Below the pieces are notes generated by a model that saw nothing but the letters and a program-made list of their open reading frames with translations, searched no databases and was not told where the DNA came from. 64,000 nucleotides of DNA from Comamonas flocculans (GTDB lineage: Bacteria > Pseudomonadota > Gammaproteobacteria > Burkholderiales > Burkholderiaceae_C): assembly GCF_007954405.1 (NCBI RefSeq), contig NZ_CP042344.1:3038001-3102000 (forward strand). Direction: 5' to 3'. The first letter of the stretch is position 1. Each line of letters starts with the position of its first letter. The position numbers and the translations under genes were made by a program. Shown here in pieces: positions 24,131 to 32,882 of this stretch.

Positions 24131-25194
24131 GGTTTGCGCTGCAACAGGCCCAGCGGCCCGCCGCTGTACCAGCGCTGGCCGCCGCGCCGCGGCTCGCCCA
24201 TGGCCTGGGTGATGCGGTCGAGCACGATGGCCAGCAGCACGATCCCGAGGCCGCCGACGGTCGCCAGGCCCATGTCCAGGCGGCCGATGCCGCGCAGCAC
24301 CATCTGCCCCAGGCCCCCGACGGCGATCATCGAGGCGATCACCACCATGGACAGGCTCAGCATCAGTGCCTGGTTGATGCCGGCCATGATGGAGGGCATG
24401 GCCAGCGGCAACTGCACCTTCAGCAGCAGCTGCGCGGGCGAGGCGCCGTAGGCGCGGCTGGCCTCGATCAGATCGGGGCGCACCTGGCGTATGCCCAGAT
24501 TGGTCAGGCGCACCAGCGGCGGCAGCGCGAAGACGATGGTGACGATCACGCCCGGCACGTTGCCGATGCCGAACAGCATGACGACGGGCACCAGGTAGAC
24601 GAAGGCCGGCGTGGTCTGCATCGCGTCCAGAATCGGGCGGGTGATGCGCTGCGCGCGGTCGCTGGCCGCCAGCAGCACGCCCAGCGGCAGGCCGATGAGC
24701 ACGCAAAACAGCAGCGAGGTGAACACCAGGGCCAGCGTCACCATGGTGTCGCCCCAGATGCCCAGCAGCGCCACCGCCAGCAGCGAGAGCGCGGTGCCCA
24801 GCGCCAGCCAGCGCCCGGCAAACTGCCAGGCGACGAGCGCGATCAGCAGCACCATCAGCGGCCAGGGCACGGCCAGCAGGCCGTCGGTGATGCCCGAGAG
24901 GATCGCGTCGATCGGCGTGCGCACGGCCTGGAAGAAGGGCCTGAAGTGGCTGACCACCCAGGCCAGGCCGTCGTTGATCGGGCCCTGCACCGGCAGGCCG
25001 TCGGTGCTGATCTGCTGCCAGAGCGTGGCCAGGCTGCCGCCGCCATCGGGCGCGGCGGCGCCGGCGGGTGCGTCCAGCCAGCCCGCGCCGCCTTGCGCGC
25101 CGTCCATGGCGCTGCCCCAGGCGTCGGGTTCGGCGGGGGTGGCGGGGGGCGCGCTGGCGGCGCTCCAGGGGTCGGTCGTGGCTTCATCGGCCAT
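24118..25194 (-). CDS. proW: Glycine betaine ABC transporter permease
   Basis: A 358-residue membrane protein. The soluble N-terminal tail is rich in Ala/Pro/Asp with an [12 protein letters not shown] start, as in E. coli ProW. The core has about six to seven TM helices and the binding-protein-dependent transport signature near [22 protein letters not shown]. It forms the channel for osmoprotectant import with ProV and ProX. The ATG at 25194 is 18 bp from the proV stop. Confidence 0.95.
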   Translation of the reverse strand: MADEATTDPWSAASAPPATPAEPDAWGSAMDGAQGGAGWLDAPAGAAAPDGGGSLATLWQQISTDGLPVQGPINDGLAWVVSHFRPFFQAVRTPIDAILSGITDGLLAVPWPLMVLLIALVAWQFAGRWLALGTALSLLAVALLGIWGDTMVTLALVFTSLLFCVLIGLPLGVLLAASDRAQRITRPILDAMQTTPAFVYLVPVVMLFGIGNVPGVIVTIVFALPPLVRLTNLGIRQVRPDLIEASRAYGASPAQLLLKVQLPLAMPSIMAGINQALMLSLSMVVIASMIAVGGLGQMVLRGIGRLDMGLATVGGLGIVLLAIVLDRITQAMGEPRRGGQRWYSGGPLGLLQRKPSKT

Positions 25195-25212
25195 GGTCTT
25201 GTCCTTTTCTTG

Positions 25213-26502
25213 TCATGCGGCCCGCACGATGGGCTCGGCCGCCTGGTGCGGGAACTGCGGGTTGAGCTGCAGCGGGGCCACTTCGGGCTGCTCGGGCAGC
25301 ACCGGGGGGGTGTCGCGGTCGAGGAAGCGCATCAGCGTGGTGCGGCTGACCACGCCCAGGTACTGGCCGGCGTCGTCGATCACCGGCAGCGGGCATGGCG
25401 CATGCACCATGGCGCCGTAGAGCTCGGCCACGGGCGCGTTGGCTTCCAGCGGCACGACCTCGCGCATGAAGGCGTTTTTCAGCCCCAGTGCGCCCTGGTG
25501 TCCGCGCAGCGCCTCGCGCAGCGACTGCGAGGACACCGTGCCCAGGTAGTGCTTGCGCGGGCTGAGCACGTAGGCCACGTCGCGGTCGGAATCTTCCAGG
25601 ATGCGCAGCGCCGCGCGGCAGCCGCGGTCGCCCTGCTCGGAAATGACGGTAAGCGCCTGGCGCGCGATGTCGCTGGCCTTGAACACGGCGGCGGCGTCCA
25701 CCCCGCGCACGAAGTCGCGCACGTAGTCGTCGGCCGGCGCGCGCAGGATCTCGTCGGGCGTGCCCACCTGCACCACGTGGCCGTCCTTCATGATGGCGAT
25801 GTGGTCGCCGATGCGCATGGCCTCATCCAGGTCGTGCGAGATGAAGACGATGGTGCGGCGCTTGCTCTCCTGCAGGCGCAGCAGCTCGCTTTGCATCTCG
25901 GTGCGGATGATGGGGTCGAGCGCCGAGAACGCCTCGTCCATCAGCAGGATGGAAGGGTCGGCCGCCAGCGCCCGGGCCAGGCCCACGCGCTGCTGCATGC
26001 CGCCGGAGAGCTCGTCCGGGTAGCTCGCCTCCCAGCCCGCCAGGCCCACTTGCGCCAGTGCCTCCGTGGCGGCGCGCTCGCGCTCGGCCCGCGGCACGCC
26101 CGCCAGCTCCAGCCCGAAGGCGGTGTTTTCCAGCACCGACAGGTGCGGCATCAGTGCGAACGACTGGAACACCATGGAGATGTCCTTGCGGCGCAGCTCG
26201 CGCAGGCGCTTGTCGCCATAGTCGTTGATGTTCTCGCCATCGACGAGGATGCGCCCGCTGGTGGGCTCGATCAGCCGGTTGAGCATGCGCACCAGCGTGG
26301 ACTTGCCCGAGCCCGACAGGCCCATGACGACGAAGATCTCGCCGGCGGCGATGTCGAAGCTGGCGTTGAACACGCCGATGGACTGGCCGGTGCGCTCCAG
26401 GATCTGCTGCTTGGAAACACCGGCGCGGGCCAGGCGCAGCGCCTGTTCGGGCGCGTCGCCGAAGACCTTGAATACCTTGTCGATAGTGATTGACTTGGCC
26501 AC
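25213..26502 (-). CDS. proV: Glycine betaine ABC transporter ATPase with CBS domains
   Basis: A 429-residue ATPase from the GTG at 26502 (VAKSITIDKVFKVFG), chosen because it matches the E. coli ProV N-terminus; the frame extends to 26562 without homology. Walker A GLSGSGKST, Q-loop, signature LSGGMQQRVGLARA and Walker B ILLMDEAFSALDP occupy the first 240 residues. The characteristic N-terminal insert ALRLARAGVSKQQILERTG is present. Two CBS domains (about 285-400) form the C-terminus and in related OpuA/ProV proteins sense ionic strength. First gene of the operon, behind a leader of roughly 400 nt. Confidence 0.95.
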   Translation of the reverse strand: MAKSITIDKVFKVFGDAPEQALRLARAGVSKQQILERTGQSIGVFNASFDIAAGEIFVVMGLSGSGKSTLVRMLNRLIEPTSGRILVDGENINDYGDKRLRELRRKDISMVFQSFALMPHLSVLENTAFGLELAGVPRAERERAATEALAQVGLAGWEASYPDELSGGMQQRVGLARALAADPSILLMDEAFSALDPIIRTEMQSELLRLQESKRRTIVFISHDLDEAMRIGDHIAIMKDGHVVQVGTPDEILRAPADDYVRDFVRGVDAAAVFKASDIARQALTVISEQGDRGCRAALRILEDSDRDVAYVLSPRKHYLGTVSSQSLREALRGHQGALGLKNAFMREVVPLEANAPVAELYGAMVHAPCPLPVIDDAGQYLGVVSRTTLMRFLDRDTPPVLPEQPEVAPLQLNPQFPHQAAEPIVRAA

Positions 26503-27046
26503 CTGGTGGGTTCTTTCTTGTGGATTGAACTCGCCCCGCGCACGCTGGTGGGCGCAGGGCACGAAAGGGCCGAAGCATGAAAATCACCCAACCCCGATGC
26601 GATGACATCGCCCAAAGTGCATGCCCTTGTCGGGACGCACACGGAGAACGCTGCCGGGGATAGTGACTACCTTCCGGGGTAGCCGGTTGGCTCGAATGGC
26701 ACGCTGCAAAGGGGTGCGCAAGAGCCGGTGCGCGGACGGGGGCGCGGCGTCAGACGCCAGGCAGGCCCATCCGGAGCATCGAGGCCGAGGCTTCGGCCGT
26801 GGCTGGCGGCAAGTGCCCGTGGGGCAAGGCGCCTGACCGTGTTCCATGCCGGCGTGCAAAAGGCACCACGGGCATGAGCGACCTGCGTTGCAGGTTGTAA
26901 GACACGTCGTGATTATAAATACCGAATCTGAAGCGCAGTCAAAGCACGGGTTTGTCGCATGCCGGCCGGCAGCGGCACGCGTGCTCGGCCAAAATCGGGC
27001 TGCGGCTTGCGCGCATCGTGCAGGCCTTTTGTTTCCAGGGTATCCC
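26503..27046. other. Long intergenic region: proVWX leader with several hairpins
   Basis: No recognisable gene. On the minus strand a candidate promoter near 26912-26942 would give a leader of about 400 nt before proV. The leader holds TGCCCGTGG (26814-26822) pairing with CCACGGGCA (26866-26874), GGCCGA-GGCT-TCGGCC (26783-26798), the palindrome GGCGTCAGACGCC (26746-26758) and CTACC..GGGTAG near 26669. Frames on either strand (for example minus 26584-27090) have no family resemblance. Confidence 0.45.
26912..26942 (-). promoter_or_regulatory. Candidate proVWX promoter
   Basis: Minus strand: TTGACT (26942-26937), 19-bp spacer, TATAAT (26917-26912). The -10 is perfect and the spacer somewhat long. 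Position upstream of a betaine-uptake operon suggests osmotic control, which is inference. Confidence 0.5.
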
Positions 27047-28030
27047 ATGCACCAGAGAGCGGACACGCCACCGTCGATTTCCTGCGTCATGCCGGCCTAC
27101 AACGAAGCGGCCAGCTTGCCGGAGCTCATTGCCCGCACGCTGCAGGCGCTGCGTGCGCTGTCGCCGCGCGTGGAGCTGGTGGTGGTCAACGACGGCAGCC
27201 GCGACGACACCGAGGCGGTGTTGCGCGGGCTGTGCGCCGGCGAGCCGGCGCTGCGCCTGGTGCAGCTGTCGCGCAATTTCGGCAAGGAGGCGGCGCTGAG
27301 CGCCGGCCTGGCCGCCGCGCGCGGCGAGGTGGTGGTGCTGATGGACGCCGACGGCCAGCACCCGCTCAGCCTGCTGCCCGAGATGCTGCGCCACTGGCGC
27401 GAGGGCGTGGATGTGGTCTATGCGGTGCGGCGCACGCGCGACGACCAGTCGGCGCTGCACCGGCGCCTGGTGGCCGGCTTCTACGGCGTCGTCAACTGGG
27501 GCGGGCGGGTGCGCATACCGCGCAATGCCGGGGACTTTCGCCTGATGGACCGGCGCGTGGTGCAGGCGCTTTTGCGCCTGCCCGAGCGCCACCGCTTCAT
27601 GAAGGGCCTGTACGCCTGGGTCGGCTTTCCCAGCGTGGCGCTGGACTACGAGCCGCTGCCGCGCCAGGCCGGCGAGAGCCATTTCGGCCTGCGCGGCGCG
27701 CTCAGCCTGGGCACCACCGGCTTGTTCGCCTTCACCGCGGTGCCGCTGCGCCTGCTCGGGCTGGTCGGCGGCGTGCTGTCGCTGTCGTCCATCGGCTACG
27801 GGCTGTGGGTGATAGGGGAGTATTTCCTGCGCGGCATCAACGTGCCGGGCTATGCCACGCTGGTCGTGGGCATGATGTTCCTGAGCGGCGTGCAGCTCAT
27901 GTCCATAGGCCTGCTGTCCGAATACGTGGCGCGCATCTACGACGAGGTCAAGCAGCGCCCGCTCTACATCGTGGCCGACGAGGCCGGGGCCGGCCTGCCG
28001 CCGCCGACTCGGGAGCAGGGCGGCGCATGA
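27047..28030 (+). CDS. GT2-family membrane glycosyltransferase (GtrB/ArnC-like)
   Basis: A 327-residue polyprenyl-phosphate glycosyltransferase type. The N-terminal GT-A domain has SCVMPAYNEA, the DDG-type NDGSRDD and the DADGQHP metal/nucleotide motif; RNFGKEAALSAGL is also typical. Two TM helices (about 235-260 and 270-300) close the protein. Such enzymes move a sugar from UDP/GDP to undecaprenyl phosphate for later flipping. The start at 27047 (MHQRADTPPSISC) fits the domain boundary; the frame runs upstream to 26846 without similarity. Its stop overlaps the gtrA-like ATG (ATGA), pointing to coupled translation with the flippase candidate. Confidence 0.88.
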   Translation: MHQRADTPPSISCVMPAYNEAASLPELIARTLQALRALSPRVELVVVNDGSRDDTEAVLRGLCAGEPALRLVQLSRNFGKEAALSAGLAAARGEVVVLMDADGQHPLSLLPEMLRHWREGVDVVYAVRRTRDDQSALHRRLVAGFYGVVNWGGRVRIPRNAGDFRLMDRRVVQALLRLPERHRFMKGLYAWVGFPSVALDYEPLPRQAGESHFGLRGALSLGTTGLFAFTAVPLRLLGLVGGVLSLSSIGYGLWVIGEYFLRGINVPGYATLVVGMMFLSGVQLMSIGLLSEYVARIYDEVKQRPLYIVADEAGAGLPPPTREQGGA

Positions 28031-28419
28031 GGGTGCAGCCGCTGCCCGCGCCGGCGCGCGAAGGCGCCTGGTTCATCGCGGTGGGCGCGGGCGCGGCCGC
28101 CACGCACGCGGCGGTGTTCTGGCTGGCGCAGCACGCGCTGCTGGCCGAGCTGGCCAACGCGCTGGGTTTCATCGTTGCGTTCTTCGTCAGCTTTGCCGGC
28201 CACCGCTGGCTGAGCTTTCGCGATGCCGCCACCGGCATGGGCCAGAGCCTGCTGCGCTTTGCGCTGACGGCGCTCGCGGGCTTTGCGGTCAACGAGCTGG
28301 TGTTCTCCGCGCTGCTGCGCCTGGCGCACTGGCCTTCATGGCTGGCGCTGCTTGCCGCCATGCTGGTCGCCGCAGGGCAGACTTTCGTGCTCGGGCGCTA
28401 CTGGGCCTTCCGGCGCTGA
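28027..28419 (+). CDS. GtrA-family membrane protein, candidate polyprenyl-phosphate-sugar flippase
   Basis: A 130-residue protein with four TM helices and the GtrA pattern (FIVAFFVSFAGHRWLSFRD and a closing FVLGRYWAFRR). GtrA proteins are thought to flip lipid-linked sugars across the membrane. The gene overlaps the GT2 gene by 4 bp upstream. Its last 84 bp overlap, on the opposite strand, the 3' end of the convergent GT39 gene. The short size is normal for the family. Confidence 0.88.
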   Translation: MRVQPLPAPAREGAWFIAVGAGAAATHAAVFWLAQHALLAELANALGFIVAFFVSFAGHRWLSFRDAATGMGQSLLRFALTALAGFAVNELVFSALLRLAHWPSWLALLAAMLVAAGQTFVLGRYWAFRR

Positions 28420-29913
28420 GGCGTGCAGCGTCCAGCGCAGCCCCGCGCGCACGCTGCGCCAGCCGGGGGGCGGCGCCTGGCCGCTGGGCGCCAGCAGCCA
28501 GGCGCGCTGGTGGCGATCGCGGGCGGCGAACTGCGCGGGCGTCTGCAGGATGCGCCGGGCGGCTTCGGGCTCGAAGTCGCCGGCCTCGAACAGCTCGCGC
28601 CGCCAGTTGTCGCCGGTGCGGCTGCGCAGCAGCGGCCAGTCTTGCACCACGATGAGCGGAGCGTGCAGCCGCGCGAGGAAGGGCAGGTCGTAGGGATAGC
28701 CGCCGCAGACATAGACGGCGTCGCCCGGCTGCAGCCGGGCGGCCAGGGCGGGGGCGACGTCGGTACTCAGGCGCCTGGTGTCGCGCCCCGGTCCCAGGGT
28801 CAGCGCCAGGGCGGCCGCGGCCGGCAGCAGCGCCAGCAGCGCGAACCAGCGCTCGCCATGGCGGCGCGTGGCCATGGTGCGCTGCCAGCCCAGCGCGGCC
28901 AGCAGCGCCAGCGCCGGGGTGACCGGCAGCACGTAGCCAGCGAGCTTGGAGCGCGGCAGCGAGAAGAACACGACGATGACCGCCACCCAGATCCAGCACA
29001 GCACGCGCAGCTGGTTTGCTCCCGTATCCGGAGCTGCTTGCCCAGGCTCAGCAAGGGTTTTGAGCGAAAAAGGCAGGAAAAAGCTCCAGGGCAGCAGCAT
29101 CAGCGCCAGCACCGCCGGGTAGAACCAGGGGCCGTGCTGGTTGTTGAACACCGTGCCGGTGTAGCGGCCGAACTGCTGCGCGCCGAACAGATAGCTCCAC
29201 AGCCCCGGGTGCTGCTGGCCGGCCAGCACGAACCAGGGCAGGGCCAGCAGCGCGAACACCAGCAGCCCGCTGAACCAGGGCAGGCGCAGCACGCGCGGCC
29301 ACAGGCGCGCCCAGCTGATCCACGCCAGCAGTACCAGGCCGGGCAGGGCCACGCCGATCAGTCCCTTGGTCAGCAGCCCGAGCGCGCAGCAGGCAAAGCC
29401 CAGGCGTGCAAGCCGGGCGTGCGGCCGGGGCCCGTGCAGCAGCGCCAGCGCAAAGCACCAGATGGCGCTGGCGATGAAGCTGGCCACCAGCATGTCGTGG
29501 TTCACGTACTGGCCCCCGACCAGGAAGACGCCGCTGGCCGCCAGCACCAGCGCCGCGCGCCGCGCCAGCGCCGCGTCGGCCACGCGCCGCACCGCCAGGT
29601 ACAGGCTCGCCACCATCAGCACGGCGGCCGCGGCCGGCACCAGCCGGGCGGACCAGGCGCTCACGCCCACCACGCCCATGGCCGCGGCCTGCAGCCAGTG
29701 CAGCAGCGGCGGCTTGTGGAAGAAGGGCAGGCCATCGAGGCGCGGCGTGAGCCAGTCGCCCGAGGCCAGCATCCAGCGGCTGATCTCGGCATAGCGCCCT
29801 TCGTCGGGCACGCTCAGCGGGCGCAGCGCGGCCAGCAGCAGGAGTAGGCCCAGCAGCAGCGCGAGCCAGCGCCACAGCGGCGCCGTGGCTTCGGGGGGGA
29901 CGGTTTGCTTCAT
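28336..29913 (-). CDS. GT39/ArnT-like glycosyltransferase
   Basis: A 525-residue integral membrane protein of the ArnT/PMT class. An acidic PDEGRYAEISRWM motif lies in the first periplasmic loop after TM1 (the catalytic-acid region), followed by FFHKPPLLHWL and about eleven TM helices, then a soluble C-terminal domain (about 385-525). It is expected to transfer a sugar from a polyprenyl carrier to lipid A or another envelope acceptor, matching the GT2/GtrA pair next door. The ATG overlaps the stop of the deacetylase gene by 4 bp. The C-terminus is antisense to the end of gtrA. Confidence 0.86.
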   Translation of the reverse strand: MKQTVPPEATAPLWRWLALLLGLLLLLAALRPLSVPDEGRYAEISRWMLASGDWLTPRLDGLPFFHKPPLLHWLQAAAMGVVGVSAWSARLVPAAAAVLMVASLYLAVRRVADAALARRAALVLAASGVFLVGGQYVNHDMLVASFIASAIWCFALALLHGPRPHARLARLGFACCALGLLTKGLIGVALPGLVLLAWISWARLWPRVLRLPWFSGLLVFALLALPWFVLAGQQHPGLWSYLFGAQQFGRYTGTVFNNQHGPWFYPAVLALMLLPWSFFLPFSLKTLAEPGQAAPDTGANQLRVLCWIWVAVIVVFFSLPRSKLAGYVLPVTPALALLAALGWQRTMATRRHGERWFALLALLPAAAALALTLGPGRDTRRLSTDVAPALAARLQPGDAVYVCGGYPYDLPFLARLHAPLIVVQDWPLLRSRTGDNWRRELFEAGDFEPEAARRILQTPAQFAARDRHQRAWLLAPSGQAPPPGWRSVRAGLRWTLHASAPEGPVAPEHESLPCGDQHGGKQRQP

Positions 29914-30773
29914 CGGGGTTGCGGCGCGCGCGCGCCGCGGTAGAGGGTGCTGCCGCGCACCAGGCGCACGCGGGCGCTGGCAAGCTGCGCACCGAAGGCG
30001 CTGCTGCCCAGGTGAGCGGCCTCGTGCGCACGCGCACCGGCAATCGGGTCGGGCGGTGCGTCGGGGTCGGCATGGCCATCGCCCGGGTGGCACATCAGCA
30101 GCGCACCGGCCGGTGCGCTCGCCAGCCACTGGCCCATGCGGCGCGCATAGCCCGCCTGATCGCCCTTGAAATCATAGATGCCGCAGAGCCATCTTGCGCT
30201 TGGCACGCTTGCGTCTGCAGCTATCGCCGTGAGAGCATCTGCGCCCATGCGCGCGATGGTGCGGCTCTTCAGGTCGGCCTGCCCCGGTGCGGGGCGCGAG
30301 ACGCGCAACCAGGGGCAGTCGGCGCCGTAGCGGCGCACCAGCAGCCCTACCAGCGGCTCGCGAATGCCGGCGAACTGCTGCACGTGCTGGTGCCCGTCCA
30401 CATGGTCGGGCGGCGCCTGCCAATGGGCTTCGAACAGGTCGAGCTGGCGCTCGATGGCCTCGCGCGCCCGGCTGCGATCGAAGCCGCCGAGCAGCGCGCG
30501 CGCCATGGCCGCCCCCAGGCCCAGGCCATGGCCGGCGGCGCGGGCGTAGGCGCTGGTCCAGTCCAGGTGCAGGCCCACGTCGATCAGGTCGCGCAGGGGC
30601 GCAAGCGCCGCCGCCTCTTCGGGCCAGCGCGGCGCCAGCACCATGGCGCTGGTGGCGCTCAGCCGCCCCTGCGCGGCAAGCCGGCGAATCGCCTGGCTCA
30701 CGCCGCTGTCCTGGGCGTAGTCGTCGGCGCAGAGCACCAGGGGTTTCGGGCCGGTGGCGGGTGCTGTGCTCAT
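29910..30773 (-). CDS. hpnK: ChbG/HpnK-family (YdjC-like) deacetylase
   Basis: A 287-residue YdjC-fold carbohydrate deacetylase. The metal-binding motifs CADDYAQDSGVSQAI (residues 14-28), GLHLDWT, HVDGHQHVQQF and a C-terminal MCHPGDG are all present. Members deacetylate N-acetylated sugars of chitooligosaccharides, hopanoids or glycolipids. Between a GT39 gene on each side, and overlapping both by 4 bp (ATGA), it probably acts on the same glycolipid intermediate. The symbol is by family, not by proven hopanoid role. Residues AIAADASVPSARW (about 180-195) are encoded by a copy of the dispersed palindromic element. Confidence 0.85.
   Translation of the reverse strand: MSTAPATGPKPLVLCADDYAQDSGVSQAIRRLAAQGRLSATSAMVLAPRWPEEAAALAPLRDLIDVGLHLDWTSAYARAAGHGLGLGAAMARALLGGFDRSRAREAIERQLDLFEAHWQAPPDHVDGHQHVQQFAGIREPLVGLLVRRYGADCPWLRVSRPAPGQADLKSRTIARMGADALTAIAADASVPSARWLCGIYDFKGDQAGYARRMGQWLASAPAGALLMCHPGDGHADPDAPPDPIAGARAHEAAHLGSSAFGAQLASARVRLVRGSTLYRGARAPQPR
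30189..30228 (-). repeat. Dispersed palindromic element, copy 6 (inside hpnK)
   Basis: On the minus strand GATAGCTGCAGACGCAAGCG, then TGCCAAGCGCAAGATGGC. The AT-AGCTGC start and paired AAGCG cores match the element, read through in frame. Confidence 0.55.
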
Positions 30774-32263
30774 GGGGAGGGAGTCTTTGGGTGGTCCGGA
30801 CCGCCCGGGCGCCAGGCCCAGCCAGGCATGGCGCGGTAGGCGCCGGCGGGCAGCTCGGCCGCGGGAAACAGGCTGATCACCCGGGCGCTGCGCAGTTCCT
30901 CGGCGCTGATCCAGGGGCTGATCGCGAGCTTGCCGTCGATCAGCACGCGCGGGTGCTCGGCCATGCGCAACGCCAGCGCGCCGGCCTCCTTGTAGGGGCC
31001 GCTGATGATGTCTATCGGCCCGCCCAGCAGCTCGCGCGCGGGCTGCGCCACGCCCTGCGCCAGGCGGTCGGACGGGAAGTTGCGCCAGTGCACCGAGCGC
31101 CAGCGCTCGGGCCCGTAAACCGAAGACAGCAGCAGCTGCGCCAGCAGCAGCACCTGCGCCGCGGCAAACGCCCGCCCGGCAGCACGCCGGGCCGGCCAGG
31201 CGAGGGCGCGCGAGGGCAGCAGCACCATGACCGCCGCCACCGTCCACAGCGTGAAGGCGGTCAGCCACTGCAGCTGCAGATCGGTGCCCAGCGCCAGGCC
31301 GAGCAGCGCCATCATCAGCGCCGGGGCCATGCCCCACAGCAGCAGGAAGCGGCGCGAGGCCTCTGGTGCAGTCGCCGTCGGCGCAGCCGCGCCGTCGCCC
31401 GGCTGCGGGCGTGCGCCCCACCATGCGGCCGCCAGTACCAGCCAGGCGAGCACCGGGCGGTTGAACAGCCAGTCGGCCAGCCACAGCAGCGTGTGCTTCA
31501 GGCGCGCCAGCGGCGCCAGGCCCACGCCCAGCGAGCTGTGCTGCGCGTAATGCAGCGGCGCAAAGTCGTGCTGCCACAGCCACAGCGCATGCGGCAGGAA
31601 GACCAGCGCGGCCACCGCTGCGCCCAGCCACAGCCCGACGCGGTGCACCGGGTGGCGCCAGCCGCGCAGTTGCAGCCACCACAGCAGCACGCAGACACCG
31701 GCCACGGCCGTCTGGTACTTGGCCAGCATGCCCAGGCCCGCGCACAGCCCCAGCAGCGCCCAGGTGGCCAGGCTGGGGCGCACGCTCAGGCGCCAGCAGG
31801 CCCAGACCATGGCGGCAATGGCGGGCATCATCACCACGTTGTGGTTGAAGTAGTACAGCCGCCCGTTGTAGAAGGTCACGCACAGCGCGGCCAGCAGCGC
31901 GACGTGGGCGAATTGCGGGCCGCGGCATTCACGCAGCAGCTGCCAGAAGATCAGCAGCGACGCCAGCGTGCAGGCCGCGCCCAGCAGGTACAGCGGCAGC
32001 GGGCCGTGCCCGCCCGCGGCGGTGGCGGCCGCGGCCAGCCAGGTGGGCAGCGGCGGATGCTTGTAATAGCCCCATTGCAGCGAGCGCAGCCAGATGCTCT
32101 GCTCCACGTTGTCCAGCGGCGGGGTGACGGCGGTGCCCGCCAGTGCCAGCAGCCAGACCGCGCCAAAGGCCAGCAGCAGCAAGGCGGCGGTGCGCGCGGA
32201 CAGCGGCGCGCGCCCCGCCGGGGGCGGAGCATGCGGGCCGCGCATCGGAGGCTGCCTGCCCAC
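30770..32263 (-). CDS. Second GT39/ArnT-like glycosyltransferase
   Basis: A 497-residue multi-pass protein with about ten TM helices. The first loop TPPLDNVEQSIWLRSLQWGYYKHPPLPTW resembles the acidic/aromatic donor site of family 39 enzymes, and YYFNHNVVMMP follows. The soluble C-terminus is short. The GTG at 32263 lies 3 bp after the NUDIX stop; an alternative ATG is at 32245. It overlaps hpnK by 4 bp. The two GT39 proteins are not closely similar, so they likely add different sugars or use different acceptors. Confidence 0.8.
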   Translation of the reverse strand: MGRQPPMRGPHAPPPAGRAPLSARTAALLLLAFGAVWLLALAGTAVTPPLDNVEQSIWLRSLQWGYYKHPPLPTWLAAAATAAGGHGPLPLYLLGAACTLASLLIFWQLLRECRGPQFAHVALLAALCVTFYNGRLYYFNHNVVMMPAIAAMVWACWRLSVRPSLATWALLGLCAGLGMLAKYQTAVAGVCVLLWWLQLRGWRHPVHRVGLWLGAAVAALVFLPHALWLWQHDFAPLHYAQHSSLGVGLAPLARLKHTLLWLADWLFNRPVLAWLVLAAAWWGARPQPGDGAAAPTATAPEASRRFLLLWGMAPALMMALLGLALGTDLQLQWLTAFTLWTVAAVMVLLPSRALAWPARRAAGRAFAAAQVLLLAQLLLSSVYGPERWRSVHWRNFPSDRLAQGVAQPARELLGGPIDIISGPYKEAGALALRMAEHPRVLIDGKLAISPWISAEELRSARVISLFPAAELPAGAYRAMPGWAWRPGGPDHPKTPSP

Positions 32264-32266
32264 GCC

Positions 32267-32815
32267 TCAGCTCAGGTCCATGCAGTGAAAGCCGAACCGG
32301 CCCGTCCGCCGGTCGGCGAAATAGCACTCCAGCGTCCTGCGCACGGTGCGAAACGCCAGCTGCTCCCACGGGATTTCGTCTTCGGTGAACAGCCGCGCCT
32401 GCATGGTTTCATGGCCGGGGTCGAAGGCGTCGCTCAGCAGCGTGGCGCGGTAGTAGAGGTGGACCTGACCGACCTGGGTCACGTTCAGCAGGGTGAACAG
32501 CGGACCCATCTCGATCTGCGCGCCGGCTTCCTCGTCGGTTTCGCGCGCCGCGCCCTGGGCAGTGGTCTCGTCGAGCTCCATGAAACCGGCCGGCAGCGTC
32601 CACAGGCCGCGGCGCGGCTCGATGTTGCGCTGGCACAGCAAGACGCGCTCGCCGAGCACCGGAACGGTGCCCACTACCATCAGCGGGTTTTCATAGTGCA
32701 CCGTGGCGCAGCGGGTGCAGACGGCGCGCGGGTGGGTGTCGCCGTCGTCGGGCAGGCGATAGACCACGGTGGCGCCGCATTCACGGCAGTGCAGGATAGG
32801 ACGGCGGGCAAACAT
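32267..32815 (-). CDS. NUDIX hydrolase with N-terminal zinc ribbon
   Basis: A 182-residue protein. Two CxxC pairs (CREC at about 10-13, CTRC at about 33-36) form a zinc ribbon. The NUDIX domain carries the complete box G-x5-E-x7-RETDEEAGAQ after LWTLPAGFMELDETTAQGAA. NUDIX enzymes cleave nucleoside diphosphates linked to another moiety; zinc-ribbon members include NADH pyrophosphatase-like proteins. Substrate cannot be read from the sequence. It heads the minus-strand operon with the GT39 and hpnK genes, with a palindromic element in its leader. Confidence 0.88.
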   Translation of the reverse strand: MFARRPILHCRECGATVVYRLPDDGDTHPRAVCTRCATVHYENPLMVVGTVPVLGERVLLCQRNIEPRRGLWTLPAGFMELDETTAQGAARETDEEAGAQIEMGPLFTLLNVTQVGQVHLYYRATLLSDAFDPGHETMQARLFTEDEIPWEQLAFRTVRRTLECYFADRRTGRFGFHCMDLS

Positions 32816-32822
32816 TTTGGGT

Positions 32823-32878
32823 ATGAAACAGGGCGTTTGCGCCCGTGGGTATTGCGACAGCAGCTACTTTTTTGGATA
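32823..32878 (-). repeat. Dispersed palindromic element, copy 7 (NUDIX leader)
   Basis: Reverse orientation: GAAACAGGGCGTTTGCGCCCGT, then GCGACAGCAGCTACTTTTTTGG. Ends are conserved (CAGGGC..GCAGCTA..TTTTT) while the centre is degenerate. Confidence 0.6.
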
Positions 32879-32882
32879 GCCG

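Noticed and set aside
26584..27090. Minus-strand ORF of 168 codons upstream of proV
   Set aside because: Cys/Pro/Arg-rich without family resemblance; overlaps the candidate promoter and leader of proVWX, so treated as non-coding.
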